Positions 1-5,061 of a DNA stretch of 5,061 nucleotides are shown here, piece by piece (the first letter of the stretch is position 1; each line of letters opens with the position of its first letter). Location: NCBI GenBank assembly GCA_009703635.1, contig WLFS01000043.1, positions 1 to 5,061 of the forward strand, read 5' to 3'. The translations under genes were made by a program, and so were the position numbers. The notes beneath the pieces were generated by a model. The model did not search any database. It was not told the origin of the DNA and saw only the letters and a program-made list of their open reading frames with translations. The stretch comes from Actinomycetota bacterium (GTDB lineage: Bacteria; Actinomycetota; Actinomycetes; Actinomycetales; Microbacteriaceae).

Positions 1-938
1 ACTTCTTGAGATTCCTTTCGCCAAACTCTGACACCGAGGCCTTCCCTAAGGACGAAGCTAAGAAGTGGGCGCCGGTTGATCAGTATGTCGGTGGAGTCAC
101 GCATGCAATCTTGCACCTTCTTTATGCACGCTTTTTCACCAAGGTGCTACATGATCTGGGCTACGTTGATTTCGAAGAGCCCTTCACAAGGCTTTTGAAC
201 CAAGGCATGGTTTTGATGAATGGTTCCGCGATGAGTAAATCTCGTGGAAACTTGGTTCGACTTTCAGAGCAATTAGATGAGCATGGCGTAGATGCGGTTC
301 GACTAACCATGGCCTTTGCTGGTCCGCCAGAAGATGACATTGACTGGGCCGATGTTTCACCTGCCGCTAGCGCCAAGTTTTTAGCTCGTGCCTGGAGATG
401 CGCTCAGGATGTGAAAAGTGCACCGGGTGTTGATTTTGCAACTGGAGATGCAGATCTTCGGCGAGCAACTCACCTTTTCTTGAAAGAGTTCCCAGAGCAG
501 ATCGAGTCTTTCAAATTCAACGTGGGCGTTGCAAAAATCATGGAACTAGTAAATGCACTACGTAAGACCATCGATGGTCCAGCCGGAGGCAAAGACCCTG
601 CAGTTCGTGAAGCAACCGAATCGGTAGCCAAAGCGCTGAGCTTGTTTGCGCCATACACAGCAGAGGACATGTGGCAACTACTTGGCCATAAGCCAGCAGT
701 TGCCTTGGCTGGCTTTGCTGAGCCCATCGCTGAGCTACTGGTCAGGGACACTCTGACTGCCGTGGTTCAGGTGGATGGCAAATTGCGTGACAAGTTTGAA
801 GTCTCCTCTTCAATCACCGAAGCTGAGCTTGAGGCATTGGCCATGGCATCTGTAAATGTCCAGAACGCCCTTGCGGGCAAGCAAATCAAGAACATAATTG
901 TTCGCGCTCCGAAGCTTGTCAACATCGCTACTAGCTAG
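1..938 (+). CDS. leuS: Leucyl-tRNA synthetase, C-terminal part (5'-truncated by window edge)
   Basis: This cytoplasmic class I aminoacyl-tRNA synthetase charges tRNA-Leu with leucine using ATP. The reading frame is already open at base 3, where the codons read [10 protein letters not shown], a conserved stretch inside LeuRS. The TTG at 6-8 is therefore an internal leucine, not a start. Visible in order are the catalytic-core segment [20 protein letters not shown] (66-125), the KMSKS loop as AMSKSRGN (228-251), GADAVR-like GVDAVRL (about 285-305), the helical anticodon-binding domain (about 363-710), and the C-terminal tRNA-contacting domain beginning [12 protein letters not shown] (762-797) and ending in KLVNIATS before TAG (936-938). 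The HIGH motif and CP1 editing domain lie upstream, outside the window. The first Lys of KMSKS is Ala while the second, catalytically important Lys is kept. Identity is very secure from these motifs. Confidence 0.97.
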   Translation, partial: FLRFLSPNSDTEAFPKDEAKKWAPVDQYVGGVTHAILHLLYARFFTKVLHDLGYVDFEEPFTRLLNQGMVLMNGSAMSKSRGNLVRLSEQLDEHGVDAVRLTMAFAGPPEDDIDWADVSPAASAKFLARAWRCAQDVKSAPGVDFATGDADLRRATHLFLKEFPEQIESFKFNVGVAKIMELVNALRKTIDGPAGGKDPAVREATESVAKALSLFAPYTAEDMWQLLGHKPAVALAGFAEPIAELLVRDTLTAVVQVDGKLRDKFEVSSSITEAELEALAMASVNVQNALAGKQIKNIIVRAPKLVNIATS

Positions 939-955
939 AATCTTTTGCACAGATT

Positions 956-970
956 AGCCCCGAGGGCTTT
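956..970 (+). terminator. Weak hairpin after leuS, possible terminator
   Basis: AGCCC (956-960) pairs with GGGCT (964-968) across a CGA triloop and is followed by only a short T run (968-970) before C. It lies 17 bases after the leuS stop. The stem is five base pairs and the U tract is poor, so it could be a weak or leaky terminator of leuS, or chance. Read-through from leuS into comEA remains possible. Confidence 0.3.
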
Positions 971-990
971 CTAGCAGCGCTTTCACTTCT

Positions 991-1002
991 TATCTTTGAG
1001 CA
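991..1002 (+). promoter_or_regulatory. Candidate -10 element for a leaderless comEA transcript
   Basis: TATCTT (991-996) fits the TANNNT consensus of housekeeping actinobacterial promoters and ends six bases before the comEA ATG, so a transcript starting at 1003 would carry no 5' leader. No convincing Shine-Dalgarno sequence precedes the ATG; the nearest purines are GAG at 998-1000, too close to the start. A -35 element is poor: TTTCTA at 968-973 with 17-base spacing matches TTGACA at three positions. The call rests on the hexamer, its spacing and the missing ribosome binding site. Confidence 0.4.
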
Positions 1003-1602
1003 ATGGACTGGCTCAAGACGCAGCTAATTTCGGCTCTCTCGGGCGATCAAAAAGTATCCAGGCAACTACTTATTTCACTTGCAGCCCTAGTTGCTGTTGC
1101 CTCCTTGGTGCTGGTGGCCATCAATCGACCTGAGGCTCCAACTGGTGAGTTCGAGATCACGGAGGGTCTCAATGAGGCGGAAGTTATTGAACAGTTCTTG
1201 TATGTGCACATAGTCGGTGAAATCAAGACTCCAGGTATGTACCAACTGCCACTTGGTGCGCGACTAGTCGATGCCGTTTTTGCAGCCGGAGGTCTAACGG
1301 CCGATGCCGACAACTCGAGCGTGAATCTCGCTAGAGAACTTTCCGATGGGGAACAAATCGTGGTCTTCAAGGTAGGCGAGATTGCCGAAGCAGGCGGTTC
1401 TGCACCTGGAGGGCTAATCAGCATTAATCGCGCAACAGCCCAACAGCTTGAGGAGCTCCCTGGCATTGGACCTGCGCTGTCTTCTCGAATCATTGCTTAC
1501 CGAGATGCCAACGGTGGATTCAAGACCAAAGAGGATCTTCTAAATGTGAGTGGAATCGGGGATTCCATTTTTGCCGGATTCACCGATCTGATTACGTTGT
1601 GA
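1003..1602 (+). CDS. comEA: Competence protein ComEA, membrane-anchored DNA receptor (SLBB + helix-hairpin-helix)
   Basis: ComEA binds double-stranded DNA on the outer face of the cytoplasmic membrane and hands it to the ComEC channel in natural transformation. The 199-residue protein has a short cytoplasmic N-terminus (about 1-20), one transmembrane anchor (about 21-41, LISLAALVAVASLVLVAI), an acidic spacer (about 44-63), an SLBB domain (about 66-125, with YVHIVGEIKTPGMYQLPLGA and GGLTADADNSSVNLAREL), a Gly/Ala-rich linker (about 127-137) and a tandem helix-hairpin-helix region (139-199). The hairpin motifs are LPGIGPALSSRIIAYR (152-167) and VSGIGDSIF (182-190), the usual nonspecific DNA-binding type. 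An in-frame TGA at 997-999 makes ATG 1003 the first possible start. It has no cysteine. The SLBB plus HhH layout is standard for Gram-positive ComEA, and the overlapping comEC downstream supports the name. No Shine-Dalgarno sequence is evident. Confidence 0.95.
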   Translation: MDWLKTQLISALSGDQKVSRQLLISLAALVAVASLVLVAINRPEAPTGEFEITEGLNEAEVIEQFLYVHIVGEIKTPGMYQLPLGARLVDAVFAAGGLTADADNSSVNLARELSDGEQIVVFKVGEIAEAGGSAPGGLISINRATAQQLEELPGIGPALSSRIIAYRDANGGFKTKEDLLNVSGIGDSIFAGFTDLITL

Positions 1603-3881
1603 CGCTCAGCCTGGCAAGCCTTGGGCTCTGGGCGGTTCTGGCCCTGTTCACTGCATTGGACTACCTGCCAGTTTGGATACCTCTTGTACTTGGAGCGCTG
1701 CTTTTTGTGGTTTCAGTCGCTGTTGGAGATAGCAAGCGGGCACTAGCAGCCCTGCTAGGAGCTGCATTAGTTTTGGGTGGTTTATCGCTTTGGCTGCAGA
1801 CCGAACTAACTAAGCCCGACTGGTTAATACAGCTTGCAGAGGCTAAGACCAAAGCCAAAGTAGAGCTCGAGGTTCTGAATCGCCCCAAAGAGATATTTCA
1901 AAACTTTGATAGAACCCCGGTTTTCGGAGTTGCAGTGTTTTTGAAATCTATTGATGGCAAATCCACTGATGGCCGTGGCTATTTGATTTATGACGGGATA
2001 CAACTTGCTCGCGGAGTCACGGTAAGCATGGATGCAAAATTTGAGCCGGCAGGACGAAACTCAAGAGATGCATTCTTGGTAAAACCAACATCGGAAATTC
2101 AGATTGTTGCGCGGCCACCAGATACCCAAGGGATACTCAATGATCTGCGAACAAACTACGTCAAGAACTTAACCGGTGTGACCCCTGATGCCAAGACTCT
2201 CGTTGCAGGACTAGCCATTGGTGAAATTAGTGAGCTGAGTGACGAACTCGAGGAGCAAATGCGAATTGTTTCCTTGACACACTTGGTTGCCGTCTCGGGT
2301 TCGAACTGCGCCATTGTGGTTGGAATGGTTTACCTGATTGCGGTGGGTTTGCGATTTGGTAGAACTGGGCGAACGGTTATCTCACTGGTTGGATTGGGGC
2401 TTTACGTTTTGCTCATAGGCCCTGACCCGAGCGTGCTTCGAGCAGGTGTGATGGCAGCGAGTGTGATTGTCATGGTTGCCCTAGGGCGGCGCACTTGGGC
2501 ACTGAACGCTCTGGCTATTGCAACCATAATTTTGTTTATTTCAGATCCATGGCTCGCCGTTGAGTTTGGCTTTGGCTTATCAGTTCTGGCAACAGCGGGT
2601 ATTTTGCTAATGGCACCTGCAATGGCTGAGAGATTCTCTAAACGTATGCCTATGCCACTTGCTCTTGGTTTATCAGTGACTTTAGCGGCTCAGTTATTTT
2701 GCCTACCTCTTCTTATGCAGTTGCAACCTGGGCTCCCTACATATTCAGTAGTTGCGAACTTGCTCGCCGGTCCCATGGTTGCGCCAGTGACAGTTTTGGG
2801 GATGATTGCGGTTTTGCTCACTCCCATCGCTCCGCCACTGGTCGCAATCGTTTCTTGGATTGCATCGCTTGGCACCTGGGTCATTGAAGCAGTTGCAATT
2901 TTCTTTTCGGGCTTACCGGTGGCCTACTTTCCTTGGGCTACGGGTTGGCCGGCAACGATATTGAGCGTCTTTTTGATATTTGCCGTTGCTGCCTGGCTTC
3001 GGGGGTCAACTGTTTTGATGCAACAGCTGGGGGTTGGGGCACTAGTTGTGGTGGTGGTGGGGACGTTTTCGATCCCAGCAGCTTCCGAGATTTTGCCCAA
3101 ATCTTGGCCACTCAAAGACTGGGCGGTGGTGGCATGCGATGTTGGACAAGGGGATGCTCTGGTTGTTCAATCCCTTGGTCGAACGGCAGTGATTGATGTG
3201 GGTTCGGACGACGCCATGATCAACAACTGCCTATCTGAGCTTCGAATAAGTCAGGTAGATCTATTGGTGCTCACTCACTTTGATTTTGATCACGTTGGAG
3301 GTATCAAGGGGGCCATCAGCTCAAGATCTGTCACAACAGCAATAGTCTCTGGCTTTCCAGATGATAGACCGGCAACAAAAGATTCTTTCGATCTGCTTAC
3401 TAAGCAAAAGGTGCGAGTGATAACCGCTGAGCCGAAAATCTCAGGCCGGCTGGGCGAATTCTCCTGGCGGGTTTTGGCTCCAAGCAAAACAGCCAGTGAG
3501 GCAAAGGACTCTAATGACGCATCGGTTGTGATGATTTTTAGTGGGCCTGATTTCGACCTTTTGTTGCTTGGAGACCTAGGGGAATCAGGCCAGCAGCGAA
3601 TCAGCAGTTCTGCGAATCAGATACTTGGGTCTTCTGCTAAGCCATTGATACTCAAGGTCTCTCATCACGGCTCTAACGATCAATCCGCAGCGCTTCATGA
3701 AAGCTTGCGGCCAGAGCTTGCTCTTATCTCGGTTGGTGAGGGAAATGGATATGGGCACCCGGGCAAGGAATTACTTGATCTTCTAGCTCGTTCGGGCTCT
3801 CAGGTTCTAAGAACTGATAGCTATGGTTCGATTGCAATTGCAGTAGCAGGCGATGCGCTGAACTGGTCTGGAAGCGGTTAG
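1599..3881 (+). CDS. comEC: ComEC/Rec2 DNA-uptake channel with C-terminal metallo-beta-lactamase-like domain
   Basis: ComEC is the polytopic membrane channel that takes single-stranded DNA into the cytoplasm during transformation. The 760-residue protein is full length for the three-domain form. Hydrophobic N-terminal helices (about 7-65) precede an OB-fold-like extracytoplasmic region (about 84-175). The multi-helix competence domain (about 195-467) contains HLVAVSGSN (228-236), DPSVLRAGVMA (276-286) and DPWLAVEFGFGLSVLATAGI (316-335). After another hydrophobic helix (about 476-494) comes the metallo-beta-lactamase-like domain, with DVGQGDA (514-520), H-x-D-x-D-H (H560, D562, D564, H565), NDASVV (639-644), LLLLGD (654-659), HHGS (689-692), GHP (719-721) and RTD (738-740). 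This domain is proposed in the family to degrade the non-transported strand. The GTG start (1599) overlaps the comEA stop as GTGA, so translation is probably coupled to comEA. The N-terminal loop has no cysteine, so it cannot form the disulfide described in Bacillus ComEC. All key motifs are intact. Confidence 0.96.
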   Translation: MTLSLASLGLWAVLALFTALDYLPVWIPLVLGALLFVVSVAVGDSKRALAALLGAALVLGGLSLWLQTELTKPDWLIQLAEAKTKAKVELEVLNRPKEIFQNFDRTPVFGVAVFLKSIDGKSTDGRGYLIYDGIQLARGVTVSMDAKFEPAGRNSRDAFLVKPTSEIQIVARPPDTQGILNDLRTNYVKNLTGVTPDAKTLVAGLAIGEISELSDELEEQMRIVSLTHLVAVSGSNCAIVVGMVYLIAVGLRFGRTGRTVISLVGLGLYVLLIGPDPSVLRAGVMAASVIVMVALGRRTWALNALAIATIILFISDPWLAVEFGFGLSVLATAGILLMAPAMAERFSKRMPMPLALGLSVTLAAQLFCLPLLMQLQPGLPTYSVVANLLAGPMVAPVTVLGMIAVLLTPIAPPLVAIVSWIASLGTWVIEAVAIFFSGLPVAYFPWATGWPATILSVFLIFAVAAWLRGSTVLMQQLGVGALVVVVVGTFSIPAASEILPKSWPLKDWAVVACDVGQGDALVVQSLGRTAVIDVGSDDAMINNCLSELRISQVDLLVLTHFDFDHVGGIKGAISSRSVTTAIVSGFPDDRPATKDSFDLLTKQKVRVITAEPKISGRLGEFSWRVLAPSKTASEAKDSNDASVVMIFSGPDFDLLLLGDLGESGQQRISSSANQILGSSAKPLILKVSHHGSNDQSAALHESLRPELALISVGEGNGYGHPGKELLDLLARSGSQVLRTDSYGSIAIAVAGDALNWSGSG

Positions 3882-3893
3882 TAGGCTAGGCAC
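3882..3893 (+). promoter_or_regulatory. Candidate -10 element for a leaderless holA transcript
   Basis: TAGGCT (3882-3887) immediately follows the comEC stop, fits TANNNT and ends exactly six bases before the holA GTG, the same spacing as at comEA. No good Shine-Dalgarno sequence is present; AGG at 3888-3890 is too near the start. The best -35 is CTGAAC (3858-3863, spacing 18), sharing only TGA with the consensus. The site could give holA transcription independent of the com genes, but the 12-base gap is equally compatible with simple read-through. Confidence 0.35.
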
Positions 3894-4886
3894 GTGGGAA
3901 AAGCAAAACAGGTTAGTTGGCGCGAGGCTAAACCGGCGCCGATTGTTTTTGTTTCTGGCCCAGAGGATTACACCGCAGATCGCGCCATTCGTTCCATTCG
4001 AGATTTCCTTCGAAAATCAGAGGCCGGTCTTGAGGTTCACGAGCTTCTCGCAAGTGATTACACTTCAGGGCAACTAACCGCTCTGGCAAGTCCTTCGCTG
4101 TTTATGGAGCCAAGACTTGTTTTGATAGAGGGCTTTGAGAAGTGCTCGGATGCGTTAATTGAAGATGGGCTGAGTTATCTAATCGACCCAAGCGCGGACA
4201 CAACAATTGTGCTTCGTCACAACGCCTCGAGTGTTCGAGGCAAGAAACTTATTGATGCAATTAGAGCTTCGGACATCGCAGTGGAGATAGCTTGCTCTGA
4301 GATCAAAAAAGACTCCGAAAAGGCAGCTTTCATTCAGTCTGAGTTTGCATCTGCCGGTAGGAAGATTACTCCTGGTGCCCTAAGAGCTTTGGCTGACGCT
4401 TTTGCTGATGATCTATCGGAGCTTGCTGCAGCTTGCTCCCAGCTCCTGGTTGATCAATCCGAATCAATCGACGAAGCAACAGTAGATAAGTACTACGGCG
4501 GACGAGTTGAGACCAACGCGTTCAAGGTGGCTGACGCAGCTCTTGCCGGGCAAAGTGCTGAAGCCTTAGCGCTGCTTCGCCACGCTTTGACTACCGGTGC
4601 TGACCCAGTGCCGGTGGTTGCCGCCTTTGCGATGAAGGTTCGGCTTATGGCCAAGGTCTATGGAAATAAATATGCAACCGCAGCAACTGTTGGTGCTCAG
4701 CCTTGGCAGATTGATCGGGCACGTAAGGACCTGGCCGGTTGGAGCGAAGAAGGATTGGCAAACGCCGTTTTGGCTTTAGCCACCGCTGACGCTGCGGTAA
4801 AAGGAGCCGAAAGAGATCCGGTTTTTGCACTTGAGAAGCTGGTTCTTCTGCTTTCTAACAGAGGACAAAAAAACACCGAGACCTAA
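3894..4886 (+). CDS. holA: DNA polymerase III delta subunit (clamp-loader subunit HolA)
   Basis: HolA is the delta subunit of the cytoplasmic clamp-loader complex; it binds and opens the sliding clamp so that it can be loaded on primed DNA. The 330-residue product is the normal size for the family. The N-terminal AAA+-like domain starts with PIVFVSGPEDYTADRAIRSI (15-34), matching the family's 'Y-x-x-x-G-x-E-x-Y' region, followed by SLFMEPRLVLIEGFEK (68-83), the part that in known delta proteins lies near the clamp-contacting element. The middle helical domain spans about 140-200, and the C-terminal collar domain begins with YYGGRVETNAFKVADAALAG (200-219) and continues through DPVPVVAAFAMKVRLMAKV (237-255). 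As expected for delta, there is no ATP-binding P-loop. An in-frame TAG at 3882-3884 limits the start, and GTG 3894 is the only start codon before the conserved N-terminus. The gene lies 12 bases after comEC, and its last codons form one arm of a terminator. Confidence 0.93.
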   Translation: MGKAKQVSWREAKPAPIVFVSGPEDYTADRAIRSIRDFLRKSEAGLEVHELLASDYTSGQLTALASPSLFMEPRLVLIEGFEKCSDALIEDGLSYLIDPSADTTIVLRHNASSVRGKKLIDAIRASDIAVEIACSEIKKDSEKAAFIQSEFASAGRKITPGALRALADAFADDLSELAAACSQLLVDQSESIDEATVDKYYGGRVETNAFKVADAALAGQSAEALALLRHALTTGADPVPVVAAFAMKVRLMAKVYGNKYATAATVGAQPWQIDRARKDLAGWSEEGLANAVLALATADAAVKGAERDPVFALEKLVLLLSNRGQKNTET

Positions 4887-4904
4887 ATGGCCTCGGTGTT
4901 TTTT
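4867..4904. terminator. Bidirectional rho-independent terminator shared by holA and rpsT
   Basis: CACCGAG (4874-4880) pairs with CTCGGTG (4892-4898). The stem continues inward past an A-C mismatch (4881/4891) with CC (4882-4883) to GG (4889-4890), leaving the loop TAAAT (4884-4888). It is flanked by seven A (4867-4873) and six T (4899-4904), so it ends in a U tract whichever strand is transcribed. It sits between the convergent genes holA and rpsT. The left arm is holA coding sequence and the holA stop TAA (4884-4886) lies in the loop. Confidence 0.93.
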
Positions 4905-4917
4905 CGTAAACAAATCT

Positions 4918-5061
4918 TTACTTCAGGACTGATGCCTTCTTGGCAAGTGCTGACTTGCGGTTAGCAGCCTGGTTCTTGTGAATGACACCCTTTGACACAG
5001 CTTTGTCTAGCTTGCGGTTCGCTGCAGACACTGCAGCAGCAGCTTTGGCCTTGTCGCCACC
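4918..5061 (-). CDS. rpsT: 30S ribosomal protein S20, C-terminal 47 codons (5' end beyond window)
   Basis: S20 is a small basic primary-binding protein of the 30S subunit that contacts 16S rRNA. Translating the minus strand from the window edge gives [20 protein letters not shown], then [20 protein letters not shown], then KKASVLK and the stop TAA (complement of 4918-4920). The run [25 protein letters not shown], given here in overlapping pieces by position (4939-5010), is the conserved S20 C-terminus. It is rich in Lys, Arg and Ala, as expected for this helical protein. About half of the usual 85-90 residues are present; the start and any ribosome binding site lie beyond 5061. The gene converges on holA and ends 31 bases from it, sharing the terminator at 4867-4904. 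Confidence 0.95.
   Translation of the reverse strand, partial: GGDKAKAAAAVSAANRKLDKAVSKGVIHKNQAANRKSALAKKASVLK

Noticed and set aside
6..8. TTG at position 6 as the start of a separate 310-residue protein
   Set aside because: The codons before it are open to the window edge, and the encoded residues [10 protein letters not shown] are an internal part of LeuRS, so the gene is truncated by the window.
470..751. 93-codon minus-strand open frame opposite leuS
   Set aside because: It lies fully opposite the LeuRS anticodon-binding domain and has no family resemblance or supporting ribosome binding site.
1261..1270. CGACTAGTCG perfect 10-base palindrome in comEA as an operator
   Set aside because: It is short, inside coding sequence far from any promoter, and explained by the codons for A-R-L-V-D; no second copy was noticed.
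1047..1493. 148-codon minus-strand open frame opposite comEA
   Set aside because: It is Ser/Pro/Ala-rich low-complexity translation with no recognisable domain and lies entirely opposite a clear comEA; it is a coding-strand shadow.
2933..3196. 87-codon plus-strand frame within comEC
   Set aside because: It is out of frame with an intact comEC whose conserved motifs continue on both sides, so neither a frameshift nor an overlapping gene is needed.
3557..3582. Possible loss of the nuclease-like active site in ComEC because the motif is HxDxDH, not HxHxDH
   Set aside because: The relevant motif is at residues 560-565, and Asp in place of the second His is a usual variant in ComEC proteins, including Bacillus; the other metal-site and HHGS motifs are intact.
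1..5061. Mobile element, CRISPR array, tRNA, riboswitch or novel defence system
   Set aside because: Nearly the whole window is accounted for by five recognised core genes in a known gene order; the gaps are 64, 12 and 31 bases and hold no repeat array, terminal inverted repeats or cloverleaf that I could see.

Overview
This window is a compact, ordinary-looking chromosomal stretch from a bacterium, almost certainly an actinobacterium. The order leuS, comEA, comEC, holA, then a convergent rpsT is a familiar one in Actinobacteria, and the LeuRS and ComEC sequences have an actinobacterial flavour. Base composition is near 50% GC, low for that phylum. Together with the short intergenic gaps this suggests a small-genome planktonic Microbacteriaceae such as the freshwater 'Luna' group (Rhodoluna/Aquiluna-like). 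That genus-level guess is inference and cannot be proved from this window.

Layout. Positions 1-938 are the 3' part of leuS (leucyl-tRNA synthetase), open at the left edge and including the KMSKS loop, the anticodon-binding bundle and the C-terminal domain. A 64-base gap (939-1002) holds a weak hairpin and a possible promoter. Positions 1003-1602 are comEA (membrane-anchored DNA receptor with SLBB and helix-hairpin-helix domains). Positions 1599-3881 are comEC (DNA-uptake channel with a C-terminal metallo-beta-lactamase-like domain), overlapping comEA by four bases. After 12 bases, 3894-4886 is holA (DNA polymerase III delta subunit). A strong bidirectional terminator begins inside the last codons of holA and serves both holA and the minus-strand gene rpsT (ribosomal protein S20), whose C-terminal 47 codons run off the right edge. 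No stretch over 300 bases lacks a gene.

How the genes work together. comEA and comEC are the inner core of natural transformation: ComEA binds incoming double-stranded DNA outside the membrane, and ComEC passes one strand into the cytoplasm, with its nuclease-like domain a candidate for degrading the other. Both look intact. leuS, holA and rpsT are housekeeping neighbours (aminoacylation, clamp loading, 30S subunit) and their linkage to the com genes is positional rather than functional.

I found no mobile element, CRISPR array, tRNA, or evidence of an undescribed system. The points most worth a second look are regulatory: comEA and holA each have a TANNNT hexamer exactly six bases before their start codon and no convincing Shine-Dalgarno sequence, which fits leaderless transcription, and the holA stop codon sits in the loop of its own terminator.
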